DNA of 64,000 bases from JBJXGE01 sp046154185. GTDB taxonomy: Bacteria > Planctomycetota > UBA8108 > UBA1146 > JAJFFE01. The position numbers were made by a program, and so were the translations under genes. The notes under the pieces were generated by a model that saw nothing but the letters and a program-made list of their open reading frames with translations, was not told the DNA's origin and searched no databases. The stretch lies in NCBI GenBank assembly GCA_046154185.1, contig JBJXGE010000097.1:18119-82118 (forward strand), given 5' to 3'. How positions within the stretch are numbered: position 1 is the stretch's first letter; the number at the start of each line of letters is the position of its first letter. This document shows, piece after piece, positions 53,102 to 61,432 of the stretch.

Positions 53102-53722
53102 ATGTCGCAAACTCACGAGACGCAACCCACCGACGAGGTGCTGATCGAGCGCATCGCTCGCCGCGATGAGCGCGCGTTTGCAGCGTTTTACGACCGCCAT
53201 GCACCGCGCGTTTACGGGTTGCTGCTCAAGATCTTAAAGACCGAGAGTGATGCGGAAGACACGCTGCAAGAGACGTTTTGGCAGGTGTGGGAACGCTCCG
53301 ATCAATACGATGCGGACCGTGCGGCGCCTTGCGTTTGGTTGATCATGCGGGCGCGTTCGCGCGCGATCGACTTGCTGCGTCGACGCCGCGCAACTCTTCC
53401 GAATTCCGGGCTCGCTGCTGAAAACGTTGCGAGCGCGGCGCCGGTCGCATGCGCCGTTGACGCCAGCGAAACGCGCCAGCAACTCGCGGGTTGCCTCGTG
53501 CAATTACCGGACGACCAGGCGATCCCGATCCATCTCGCATTCTTCGAGGGACTCACGCACACCGAAATTGCAGCGCGCCTCGCGCTGCCACTTGGCACGA
53601 TCAAGACGCGCATCCGCGGCGGGATACAGCGGCTCAAATCGTTGGTCACGCCGCCGGCGAGCGCTGCGCCAAAGAAACTATCAACGCGCGGATCGACCCA
53701 GCAGCCGGAGGGAGCGCCGTGA
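53102..53722 (+). CDS. ECF RNA polymerase sigma factor
   Basis: This 206-residue sigma factor has region 2 near residues 20-90 (FAAFYDRHAPRVYGLLLKIL, DAEDTLQETFWQVW) and region 4 near 140-185 (AFFEGLTHTEIAARLALPLGT), the standard extracytoplasmic-function layout. It directs RNA polymerase to stress promoters. The ATG at 53102 is inside a longer frame starting at 53075; the shorter start is chosen. The anti-sigma gene starts by overlap with the stop (GTGA), the usual sigma/anti-sigma pair. In the RpoE/ChrR group this responds to singlet oxygen or peroxide, but the signal here is not known. It may regulate the divergent DUF4331 gene. Confidence 0.9.
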   Translation: MSQTHETQPTDEVLIERIARRDERAFAAFYDRHAPRVYGLLLKILKTESDAEDTLQETFWQVWERSDQYDADRAAPCVWLIMRARSRAIDLLRRRRATLPNSGLAAENVASAAPVACAVDASETRQQLAGCLVQLPDDQAIPIHLAFFEGLTHTEIAARLALPLGTIKTRIRGGIQRLKSLVTPPASAAPKKLSTRGSTQQPEGAP

Positions 53723-54315
53723 ACGCGAAGTTCGACGACACCAACGATGTCGATGCCTTGGCGGCGCTGTACGTCGCGGGCAGTTTGACGGCCGCCGAAA
53801 GTGCGGCGCTCGAGGCGCGGCTCCGCGGCGGTGACGCCGCGTTGGCGAAGGCGCTCAAGTGTCTCGAACCGGTTGTGGAGAGTTTGCTCAGCGCGGCGAG
53901 TCCGGCGGCGCCGAACGCGCGCGTGCGCGCGCAGTTGTTGGCGCGCGTGACGGCCGGCGACGTGAAAGTCGCGAAGGTCGAGGGTGCGGAGGACGCCAGC
54001 GACGAGCCGTTCGTGTTGCGCGCGCAGGATGGTCAGTGGCGTTCGGCCGGCGTGCGGGGCGTTGAACTCCGCGAATTGTTCCGAGATCAGAAACTCGGGC
54101 GCCGCACGTTCATGGTGCGCATGCAACCCGGCGCGACGTTTCCGAGCCATCCGCACTACGGGCCCGAAGAGTGTTTCGTCCTCGAGGGCGATATTTGGTG
54201 CGACGGCATCGCGTTACGCGCGGGCGATTATCAACGGCAGGAGACCAATTCGGTGCATGGCCTTTCGCGGACTGAAAACGGGTGTCTGCTGCTGTTCACG
54301 GCGGAGTTGGAATAG
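53719..54315 (+). CDS. ChrR-like anti-sigma factor with cupin domain
   Basis: This 198-residue protein has a short N-terminal anti-sigma region (ALAALYVAGSLTAAESAALEARL) and a C-terminal cupin. The cupin metal residues can be read in TFPSHPHYGPEECFVLEG (two histidines and a glutamate) and a later histidine in NSVHG. Classical ChrR also binds zinc with an N-terminal H-x3-C-x2-C motif; that motif is absent here, so the sensing part may differ. The GTG start overlaps the ECF stop. It should hold the sigma factor inactive. The DUF4177 ORF on the other strand overlaps its last 20 bases. Confidence 0.85.
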   Translation: MNAKFDDTNDVDALAALYVAGSLTAAESAALEARLRGGDAALAKALKCLEPVVESLLSAASPAAPNARVRAQLLARVTAGDVKVAKVEGAEDASDEPFVLRAQDGQWRSAGVRGVELRELFRDQKLGRRTFMVRMQPGATFPSHPHYGPEECFVLEGDIWCDGIALRAGDYQRQETNSVHGLSRTENGCLLLFTAELE

Positions 54316-54523
54316 CTGGCGCGGCTGAAGTTCGCATCGCCGCGGGGCGCTTCAATACGGCGTAGACTTCCGTTGTCCCCCACCAACAAGTGATGGGGCA
54401 GACCGAAACCAACTCCCAACTTTCGTCGCCGAGTTTGTTCAATTCAACGGTGAGTCGCCGGCCGTTAAGCTCGCCCGCGACGCCACTGATTGGGACAACG
54501 AGAGTCTTGTAAATCAATCTCAC
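54296..54523 (-). CDS. DUF4177-like small protein
   Basis: This 75-residue ORF starts with GTG at 54523. It has the compact pattern of DUF4177: YKTLVV at the start, LNKLGDESWELVSV in the middle and YAVLKRP near residue 60. The last dozen residues are Ala/Pro/Thr-rich and overlap the 3' end of the anti-sigma gene on the other strand. It lies 27 bases after the stop of the amidohydrolase (54551) and is probably the last gene of that minus-strand run. DUF4177 function is unknown. Confidence 0.65.
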   Translation of the reverse strand: MRLIYKTLVVPISGVAGELNGRRLTVELNKLGDESWELVSVCPITCWWGTTEVYAVLKRPAAMRTSAAPAIPTPP

Positions 54524-54550
54524 AATGATGCCGTCGGCGCATACTCGCGT

Positions 54551-55765
54551 CTAATGCGATCCCTCACTCACGACTTGCCCATTGATGACGGTGCCGATGC
54601 AGTGACTCGTGTACTCGAAGGGATCGCCGTCGAAGAGCGCGACATCGCCATCCATGCCGACGCCGAGCGAGCCGACGCGGCGCTCGATGCCGAGGATCTG
54701 CGCCGCGTCGCGCGTGATCGTCGCGAGCGCGGCCTCGAAGCCGAGGCCGTTCGCCGCGGCGACGGCCGCTTCGAACAGCACGACGCGCGTTTTCGGCACG
54801 TAGCTCTCGTAGCCGCTCTGGAGCGCGACCGAAATTCCGGCCGCGCGGAGGCGTGCCGCCGTTTCGAAGCTCATGTTCTCGGCCTCGCCGACCGCGCGGA
54901 TCATTGTCGGATGCAGAATGACCGGCACGCCGGCGGCTTTGATCTGATCGATGACGAGCGTGGCTTCGGCGGCGCCATCGAGAATCATGCGGAGTTTGAA
55001 CTCGCGCGCGAGCCGGAGTGCGCTTGCGATATCTTGCGCGCGGTGCGCCGTGATCAACAGCGGACGCTTCCCCTCGAGCAGCTCGGCGAGCACATCGAGT
55101 CGCAGGTTTCGCTCCGGCCGCTGGTCGGCGGGCGCGGCCGCACGTTTCGCGCGATACGCTTCGGCTTTCACGAGTTCCCCGCGCAGCATCGCCAACATTT
55201 TGGCGCGCGTCCCCGGTGACTTATCGCCCACCTTTTGCGCGGCGGGACCGAGCGTCGCGGCAAGCGCCGCGCTTTCGACGACGAGCGCGTCCTCGACGGT
55301 GTTGCCCGTCGTCTTGACGATCGTCGTTTGCCCGGAGATCAACTCGCCCGGCGCGTGTCCGGTGTGCAAAGTCGTAACGCCGAACGATCGCAACCAAGCG
55401 ATGAGAGGATCTTGTGGATTGTAGGCGTCGATCGCGCGCAGCTCCGGCTGGATCGGTTCGCTACGCTCGAGTTGATCTTGATCTTGGCGTTGATTGAGTA
55501 TGCCGGAGAGTCCCACCACGCTATGCGCATCGATGAGGCCGGGCGTCACGACGGCGGCGGAGATCGTGCGAAAACCGGCCGGCACCGGCACGTCGGCGGC
55601 GCGGCCGACCGCGACGATTTTGCCGTCGCGGATGACGACGATCCCGTCGGCGATCGGCGGACCTTGCATCGTGTGCACGAGTCGCCCGCGCACCGCGATC
55701 TGCGCGTGCGCGAAGCTTGGGCTCAGCAGCACCAACGCCAGCGGCAATAGGCAGAATGCGCGCAT
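54551..55765 (-). CDS. secreted amidohydrolase, metal site degenerate
   Basis: This 404-residue protein has a signal peptide (LPLALVLLSPSFAHAQ) and then an amidohydrolase fold: a beta-sandwich IVVIRDGKIVAVG, a barrel start PGLIDAHSVVG near residue 67, and a final MDGDVALFDGDPF. In active members the barrel start reads D/x-H-x-H; here the second histidine is missing (AHSVVG). A single histidine in ITAHRAQDI remains but the expected DHH/aspartate set is not clear. So it may be a non-catalytic partner. AAGGAGAG precedes the ATG at 55765, and the upstream amidohydrolase stops two bases before it; they are a coupled pair. Confidence 0.85.
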   Translation of the reverse strand: MRAFCLLPLALVLLSPSFAHAQIAVRGRLVHTMQGPPIADGIVVIRDGKIVAVGRAADVPVPAGFRTISAAVVTPGLIDAHSVVGLSGILNQRQDQDQLERSEPIQPELRAIDAYNPQDPLIAWLRSFGVTTLHTGHAPGELISGQTTIVKTTGNTVEDALVVESAALAATLGPAAQKVGDKSPGTRAKMLAMLRGELVKAEAYRAKRAAAPADQRPERNLRLDVLAELLEGKRPLLITAHRAQDIASALRLAREFKLRMILDGAAEATLVIDQIKAAGVPVILHPTMIRAVGEAENMSFETAARLRAAGISVALQSGYESYVPKTRVVLFEAAVAAANGLGFEAALATITRDAAQILGIERRVGSLGVGMDGDVALFDGDPFEYTSHCIGTVINGQVVSEGSH

Positions 55766-55767
55766 CG

Positions 55768-57105
55768 CTACTCTCCTTCTTTGTGTTCGTGCCCATCGAA
55801 GCAGCAGAAATACGGCTGTTGATCGTGGCCGGCGCCGTAGCCGCCGACGGCGTACAACCGATCTTTGGGATCGCTGCGGTCGAAGACGCGCACGCCTTCG
55901 ACCCACGTCTCGAGCACTTTGGTGTAAACACTCAACGGATCACCGTCGAGCACAATAATGTCAGCGTCTTTGCCGACTTCGAGGGAGCCCACGCGCGCGC
56001 CGAGGTCGAGCATCTCGGCGCCCGACATCGTCAGCGCACGCAGCGCGCCGTCGCGCGTCATGCCCGCGCGCACTCCGAGTGCCGCCATACGCAAGAAGAG
56101 CCGCGAGTCGGTGATCCAGTCGTCGGTGTGAAAGGCGACCTTCACCCCCGCGCGCTCCAACACGCCGGCGGTGCTGAAGCTGAGCTGCGCCGCCTCGAGT
56201 TTGCCGCCCGGGCTGTCGACGAGGATGACGGAGCACGGCACTTGCGCCCGCGCGATTTCGTTCGCGACCTTGTAGCCTTCGCTCAAGTGATGCAGCACGA
56301 CGCGAAAACCGAACTCCTCGCGGAGTCGCAGCACCGTCATGATGTCGTCCGCCCGATGCGTGTGATGGTGGACGACGCGACGACCGGCGATGGCTTCGAG
56401 CAACGTCTCGAGTCCGAGGTCGCGCGTCGGTCGCTTTTCCGAATCGAGCGGCAGGCGTGCGAGTTGGTCGCGATATTCGAGCGCACGCACATACTCCCGC
56501 CGTACGAGCGCCGCCGATTTTCCACGGGTGCCGGAGAAGGGCGGATCGCGCAACGGATTCGTGCCGTTCGCCATCTTCAAACCGCCGAGCGGCTCGCCTT
56601 CTGCACTTCGGTACGCGAGTTCCTCGATCGTCGTCGCGCCGCGCAACTTCACGTAGACCGTCTGGCCACTCATCAAATGGCCGGAACCCGGCATGATGTT
56701 GAGCGTCGTCAGCCCGCCCGCAACGGCGCGGCGAAAGCCCGAGTCTCGCACGTTGATGGAATCGAGCACGCGCACGTCCGGCTGAATCGTGGCGCTGCCA
56801 TCGGCGCCACCGACGCCGCCGATGTGGCTATGCGAACACACGAGCCCGGGCATGAGCACTTTGCCGGTCGCATCGATGACGCGTGCGTTTGGCGGAATCG
56901 CGACATCGACGCCGACCGCCGTGATCTTCCCTTGCTCGACGAGCAGCGTGCCGCTCTCGATCACGGGGCCGACGATTGGGATCAACTTCGCCCCGACCCA
57001 CGCCGTCGGCGGCGTCGACTCTTGCGCCGCGATTCTGATCGCGAAACTGCAAGCAAGCGCGATGGCGGCCGCTGAGCGCAAGACGCGCGCCGGTTTCATC
57101 TTCAT
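55768..57105 (-). CDS. secreted amidohydrolase with intact metal motifs
   Basis: This 445-residue exported amidohydrolase has a signal peptide near residues 7-25 (SAAAIALACSFAIRIAA). Metal-site residues are visible: HSHIGG near 83 (the H-x-H), HHHTHRADDI near 230, LHHLSEG, and FHTDD near 320. The last strand is KDADIIVLDGDPL, as in imidazolonepropionase-like enzymes. The ATG at 57105 (or 57099) is chosen because the longer frame lacks sense upstream. The degenerate paralogue follows two bases after the stop. The substrate is unknown; a D-amino acid or cyclic amide in the envelope is possible. The C-terminal ends in CCFDGHEHKEGE. Confidence 0.88.
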   Translation of the reverse strand: MKMKPARVLRSAAAIALACSFAIRIAAQESTPPTAWVGAKLIPIVGPVIESGTLLVEQGKITAVGVDVAIPPNARVIDATGKVLMPGLVCSHSHIGGVGGADGSATIQPDVRVLDSINVRDSGFRRAVAGGLTTLNIMPGSGHLMSGQTVYVKLRGATTIEELAYRSAEGEPLGGLKMANGTNPLRDPPFSGTRGKSAALVRREYVRALEYRDQLARLPLDSEKRPTRDLGLETLLEAIAGRRVVHHHTHRADDIMTVLRLREEFGFRVVLHHLSEGYKVANEIARAQVPCSVILVDSPGGKLEAAQLSFSTAGVLERAGVKVAFHTDDWITDSRLFLRMAALGVRAGMTRDGALRALTMSGAEMLDLGARVGSLEVGKDADIIVLDGDPLSVYTKVLETWVEGVRVFDRSDPKDRLYAVGGYGAGHDQQPYFCCFDGHEHKEGE

Positions 57106-57240
57106 CGATTCCACACGTTTACCTTTACAACCGAATGGACTGGAGCGAGATCGTTGCCTGTTGCGTGACTCCGGTGTCACTGTCCGATACCTCGAGTGAA
57201 AACGCAAGTTGCCGCGCCGCGCGTCGTGCCCGAGTTGCGC

Positions 57241-57269
57241 TTGGATCGCGCCGACCGGCTGACTACAAT
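57241..57269 (+). promoter_or_regulatory. probable sigma-70-type promoter for the secreted protein at 57308
   Basis: TTGGAT at 57241-57246 and TACAAT at 57264-57269 are separated by 17 bases and end 38 bases before the ATG. The -10 box is close to consensus. Confidence 0.5.
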
Positions 57270-57307
57270 GCGCCCCTTCACACCTCCACAGCAAGGAGAT
57301 CATTTCT

Positions 57308-58033
57308 ATGCGCCACGTATTTCGGGCTCGACTCGCAACCAGCGTCCTGGCGTTGGTCGCCGCGTTCGCGCTACTTAATCTCGGCGCGTTACGTGCGGGC
57401 GGGGACGACGAGCCGAACGAGCATGTCTTCTTGCTCGGCTCGCTCAAGAAGATCGCGCTGACCGCGAGCGACGGACAACTCGAGGTCACGGTGCAGGGCA
57501 AGAGCTACCAAGTCGCTTCGCTCAAAGAAGTGGTGGTGCTCAAGCACGATGCCGTGCGGATGGCGGACCTCAAGGCAGGCACGATCTTGCGGGTGCTCGG
57601 CCGTCGCCAAGAAGCTTCCCGCGATCTCAGCGATCGCAATCTCGATCCGCAGATCATCCAAATCGCCGCGGTGACGACCGCCAACTTGCCGCTTGTTCCC
57701 CTCAGCGCAGCGCAGCAAAAGGCGAAGCTCAAATGGATTTCCGGAACACTGGGCGGTGAAGCGGGCAAAGTCTTTCAGCTCGATGGCACAAACATGCAGA
57801 TCGGCGGAGATCGACTCGTCCTCACCGCCGAAACAGGAAAGCCAGCAGACTTCACGCGCGGCGCGCGCGTTCGCCTCAAAGTGCCTCGCACCGACCTCAC
57901 GAAGAAAAGCCCGCCGAAGGGCGAAGACGCCGAGGCCGGCGCCAAAACGCTCAAGCCGCTTCACCCCGTGCAGATCGAATTCCTCACCGACAAGTTTCCC
58001 GCCAAGGAATACAGCCAAGTCTTCGGCGAATGA
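57308..58033 (+). CDS. secreted protein of unknown function (paralogue of 10531-11214)
   Basis: This 241-residue protein has a signal peptide (ATSVLALVAAFALLNLGALRA) and AAGGAG before its ATG. I do not recognise the family. Its core matches the protein at 10531-11214 in order: LRVLGRRQEASRDL, then DPQIIQIAAV, then KWISGTL and GGDRLVLTAETG. The intervening loop PLSAAQQKAK is also equivalent. The C-terminal part differs. Both are exported and single-domain, so they may act on the same envelope process. The gene is divergent from the amidohydrolase pair. Confidence 0.78.
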   Translation: MRHVFRARLATSVLALVAAFALLNLGALRAGGDDEPNEHVFLLGSLKKIALTASDGQLEVTVQGKSYQVASLKEVVVLKHDAVRMADLKAGTILRVLGRRQEASRDLSDRNLDPQIIQIAAVTTANLPLVPLSAAQQKAKLKWISGTLGGEAGKVFQLDGTNMQIGGDRLVLTAETGKPADFTRGARVRLKVPRTDLTKKSPPKGEDAEAGAKTLKPLHPVQIEFLTDKFPAKEYSQVFGE

Positions 58034-58178
58034 GATCCGGTGGTTCAACCGAGGATCTCGCGTTGAGTTAGCTGCGTATTTGCTGACTCATCGGGGACCA
58101 TCGCTTCAGGGCATTCACTCGTGCGGCGATATCTAAACTAGTCGGTTCTTTCGAGGTGCGAGGAAAGCGTGGTCCATT

Positions 58179-59156
58179 TTGGATCTCTCGATCATCGTTC
58201 CGTTCACGCGACGCCAGTCACAGCTCGCGCGCCATCTCGATTCGTTGCGGCGCTCGCTCGATGACTTGGGTTGCTCTTACGAAGTGTTGATCGTCGATGC
58301 GATGCGCCCCGGCCCGCCCTGCGCGGAGCGGCGAGCTGTTGATCGCGTCATCGATTCCGATGCGCGCTTACGCTGGGTCTCGTGCGCCGCCGGCGCCGGT
58401 CTAGATCAAGCGCTGCGGCGTGGCTTCATGGCGAGTACCGGCGAGCGCGTCATGACGCTCGACGAGCACTTTGCATTCGACCTCGATAGCGTGCCGGTGA
58501 TCGCGCGTGTCCTGTGCGAGCCGGATGCGCCCGAGGCCGTCGTCGCGCGCGCGCCGCGCGAGGCGCGGCGACCGCCGCGTCGGCTCGCGCGCGCGTTCGA
58601 GTGGCTGGGGCAACAAGCGTTGAGCCTTGCGCTACGGCAATCGCTCGAGCGTCCGGTCGGCGGGATTCACGGGTACCGGCGCGAAGCGGTCGACCTGTAT
58701 TCACCGCGAATCCGTCGCGGTCGCATGCAACTCGAACTGCTTGGCCACGTCGTCGACGGCAATAGTCCGCTCTTGGAGATCGAATGCGCGGCGAGCAAGC
58801 CAAGAACGGCGAGCGTGCGACTCGCGCTTCGGGAGTGGTCGCGTTATGTGGGATTCCTGTTTCGCCGCCGTCCGGCGCTCGGTCTAGTTTTTTTCGGGCT
58901 GATCGCGTTCGGCGCCAGCGCCGTTGGACTTTGCATCGCGGGCAGCTCGCCCTTCGCGCTCGCGACCGGCGATGCGCAGCAATCGGTGAGTCTTGTCTGT
59001 GCGCTCGGCGCGCTCACCGGCGGGATGCTGGCGCTGCTTGGTCTCCTCGAGGATCGTCTCCAGAAACTTCGGCGACTCACGAGTGGCCGAGATGCGGCAC
59101 GCCCGGCAGCTTCGTCGTTTGCGACGAGTCTGCCGGGCGTGCTCAGTGATCAGTGA
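58179..59156 (+). CDS. glycosyltransferase family 2-like with C-terminal membrane helices
   Basis: This 325-residue protein has a GT-A-like start LSIIVPFTRRQSQLARHLDS and YEVLIVDAM near 39, then a LDEHFAFDLDS segment where family 2 has its D-x-D, here DEH. The region to about 215 is the catalytic part. Two hydrophobic helices near 230-255 and 268-290 would anchor it, as in DPM1/GtrB-like lipid-phosphate glycosyltransferases. The start is TTG at 58179, with no strong ribosome site; this is uncertain. A hairpin covers its last 20 codons. The divergent acidic motif leaves open that it is a non-catalytic relative. Confidence 0.7.
   Translation: MDLSIIVPFTRRQSQLARHLDSLRRSLDDLGCSYEVLIVDAMRPGPPCAERRAVDRVIDSDARLRWVSCAAGAGLDQALRRGFMASTGERVMTLDEHFAFDLDSVPVIARVLCEPDAPEAVVARAPREARRPPRRLARAFEWLGQQALSLALRQSLERPVGGIHGYRREAVDLYSPRIRRGRMQLELLGHVVDGNSPLLEIECAASKPRTASVRLALREWSRYVGFLFRRRPALGLVFFGLIAFGASAVGLCIAGSSPFALATGDAQQSVSLVCALGALTGGMLALLGLLEDRLQKLRRLTSGRDAARPAASSFATSLPGVLSDQ
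59098..59141 (+). terminator. strong hairpin inside the end of the glycosyltransferase gene
   Basis: CACGCCCGGCAG at 59098-59109 and CTGCCGGGCGTG at 59130-59141 pair perfectly over 12 bases. Inside, TCGTCG and CGACGA form a second stem. It ends 15 bases before the gene end and lies just before a convergent gene. There is no T-run, so transcription stop is a guess. Confidence 0.4.
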
Positions 59157-59169
59157 AGCCGCTACCGAC

Positions 59170-61107
59170 TTACGGGCAGGGCGGGAAGCTCACGCAATCG
59201 AGCGTGTCCGCCGTCGGGTCCGGGCCGCACGCCGTGAAGGGTGGTGGTGGCGTCGGCGATCCGGGCACGAACAACGTGCCGAGCATCGACACCGCGTCCG
59301 CGATGTTGAAGAGTCCATCGTCATTCGCGTCGGCGGCGTCGCGGCAGATCGGCTGCGGCGAGCCCGGTTGGAACAACGAACTCAGCGCAAAGATCGCGTC
59401 GGCGATGTTGAAGGCGCCGTCGGCGTTGACGTTGCCACGACGGAAACCACCGCTCGGCGGTGTACCAGGTCCGAACGCTTCCAAGTAAGCTTCGAGCAAC
59501 GCCAGTTGATCGGTTGTGAAACCGCCAAACTCCCAGCTCTGGCCGATGAGTTTCCCGTACGGCGCCGGCGTGTCGTAGAAGTAGCCGGTGTTGTAAACCG
59601 TCTCGACGACCATTGGATCGGGCAGTGCGTCCGGGAAGTTCTGCCACAGTATTCCGGCCGTGGCGCCCGGGATGTCAATCGGCGTGCCGGGGTCGGTACC
59701 GGTCACCAGCAGTTGGTCGGTGTAATCGTTGCCGACGTTGTTGTCCTGCGTGTAAACCACGCCGACGTGCGCCGTCAAATCGATGCCGCCAAAACTCAAA
59801 CCGCTCATCGCCGTAAAGCTATCTTCGCCGTCGAAGGGATTCGTCGAGACGCCCGGATCGCTGATGCTGTTGTCGATGCCGTCGTAGTCGTGGAGCGCGG
59901 TCAAAATGTCGTAGGCCCAGAAGTCCGAACTCTCGAGGTAGACGTGCACGCCACCCGCAAGCAGGTCCGACACGAGCAGCGCCTCGCTCAACGTCAACTC
60001 GTGTTTGTCGGGGAACGTGCCGAGCATCAGCATTAACACATTGCCGGCGACGTCGAATTGGTCGATGCAATTGAAGTCGAGCGTGTCGATCACGACGACG
60101 GTGTTACCGAGGTTCGTCAACGCGTCGACCATTGCCCCTACGCTGTTAACGCCCCCCGTGCCGTCTTCGCCCGCGAACACCAGGAACTGCTCGCCCCCAT
60201 AGACCGAGTGCAAAACGTTGCACTCGGTCGCGCCGGTCGAACCGGGCGCACATTCACCGATGACGCGATACATGCGATCGCCAGCGCTGACGGTGCTATC
60301 GACGTAGGAGGTGCTCGTGCCGGCAATCATGTCGATGACCGTACCATCGCGCTCGATCAAGATCTGCGTGTACGTATCGGTGTTGGTCCAGTTGAGCGTC
60401 ACCGTATTGGCGGAGCAGTTCGACACGCACGTGACGGGGAGCGGCGCCAAGCACGACGGGCACGCGTTGAGTGCGCCCGGTGTGTCGCCCGGACCGGTTC
60501 CGAACACGCCGAGAAAGAAATCGCCGGTCGTGTCGGGGCAACGGAAGACGTGGCTCGGCGAGAAAAACGTATCCGGTCCGATCGAAGGCGGACCGTAATG
60601 ATATTCAGTCCCCGTCGGCGGGTTCGCTTCCTTGATAACCGCAATGAGGTCGACGATCGCCGTCCACGGTGTTACGTCGAACACACCGTCGTCGTCGGTG
60701 TCAAGGTCGTCCGCGAGCGCGCCAGTGAAGCCGGTTACCAGCATGTGAGTGACGTTGTCGTCGTTCTCGAAAATTAGGGCCGTCACGAGATCCGCCGAGG
60801 CTGGCAACGCGAGCGATGCTTCGGCGGCAAGGAAATAACCGCTCGCGGGAATCGTCAGGCCCGTGAGCGGGACCACGGCTTCGACAACGCCGCTGGCGAG
60901 CGCCGCTGTTCCATCGCCGATGACGAGGTACGTATAGGTATCGAGCGAGGCGCCCGGAGGACCGGCGAGTTCGAAGAGCTCGTTGACGTCCGTTCCCGGC
61001 TCGTCGATGCGGATTTCATTGATGACAATTTGCGCGCCGAGTGTGCTCGCGAGGAGCAGACACAGTGCGAGCGCGCCGAGCGTACGAGACGCGTGGAGAC
61101 GAAACAC
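59170..61107 (-). CDS. secreted protein with lamin-tail-like start and C-terminal dockerin repeats
   Basis: This 645-residue exported protein has a signal peptide (LGALALCLLLASTLGAQ). The next part, IVINEIRIDEPGTDVNELFEL, resembles a lamin-tail domain, common in secreted proteins. The centre has a fibronectin-like strand set (TCVSNCSANTVTLNW, IERDG) and an unassigned VFAGEDGTGGVNSVGAMV region that reads like a glutamine amidotransferase-like or Rossmann surface unit. The C-terminus has two EF-hand/dockerin-like units, NVNADGAFNIADAI and DANDDGLFNIADAV, each followed by a conserved GSP element. In Planctomycetota these tails are frequent on large secreted proteins and may attach to the cell surface. 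The function is unknown. Confidence 0.82.
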   Translation of the reverse strand: MFRLHASRTLGALALCLLLASTLGAQIVINEIRIDEPGTDVNELFELAGPPGASLDTYTYLVIGDGTAALASGVVEAVVPLTGLTIPASGYFLAAEASLALPASADLVTALIFENDDNVTHMLVTGFTGALADDLDTDDDGVFDVTPWTAIVDLIAVIKEANPPTGTEYHYGPPSIGPDTFFSPSHVFRCPDTTGDFFLGVFGTGPGDTPGALNACPSCLAPLPVTCVSNCSANTVTLNWTNTDTYTQILIERDGTVIDMIAGTSTSYVDSTVSAGDRMYRVIGECAPGSTGATECNVLHSVYGGEQFLVFAGEDGTGGVNSVGAMVDALTNLGNTVVVIDTLDFNCIDQFDVAGNVLMLMLGTFPDKHELTLSEALLVSDLLAGGVHVYLESSDFWAYDILTALHDYDGIDNSISDPGVSTNPFDGEDSFTAMSGLSFGGIDLTAHVGVVYTQDNNVGNDYTDQLLVTGTDPGTPIDIPGATAGILWQNFPDALPDPMVVETVYNTGYFYDTPAPYGKLIGQSWEFGGFTTDQLALLEAYLEAFGPGTPPSGGFRRGNVNADGAFNIADAIFALSSLFQPGSPQPICRDAADANDDGLFNIADAVSMLGTLFVPGSPTPPPPFTACGPDPTADTLDCVSFPPCP

Positions 61108-61370
61108 AATTCACCTCTTTCGATGACCGAGAGCCCATGTCCTGCGGATTGCGAGCGCTTTGTTACAAGCTCGCACATCCGCGCCGGCAATCGCGACTGC
61201 CGCCTCAACTACTTCTCGGGAGACAGGGACATATTATGCGCTGCGCCGTGATCAGCTCAACGGTGGAGTTAGAATTGACGCGATCTTTTTTGGATCTCTA
61301 CAGAAACGCGGTCAGGCTACGAGTTAACCGTGGCTGGCGCCGGCGCGAAGCGAGCTCCTGAAGTGAAGAG

Positions 61371-61402
61371 GGCCGGCGTTGCGCCGCTTCGCGACGCCGG
61401 CC
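61371..61402 (-). terminator. hairpin after the Hsp20 operon
   Basis: GGCCGGCGT at 61371-61379 and ACGCCGGCC at 61394-61402 form a perfect nine-base stem. It starts 31 bases after the stop of the second Hsp20 gene on the minus strand, followed by CTCTTCACTTC, not a true T-run. The rest of 61108-61432 shows no gene. Confidence 0.4.
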
Positions 61403-61432
61403 ATTGTGCTGGAATGCGTGCCGCGTGAACCC

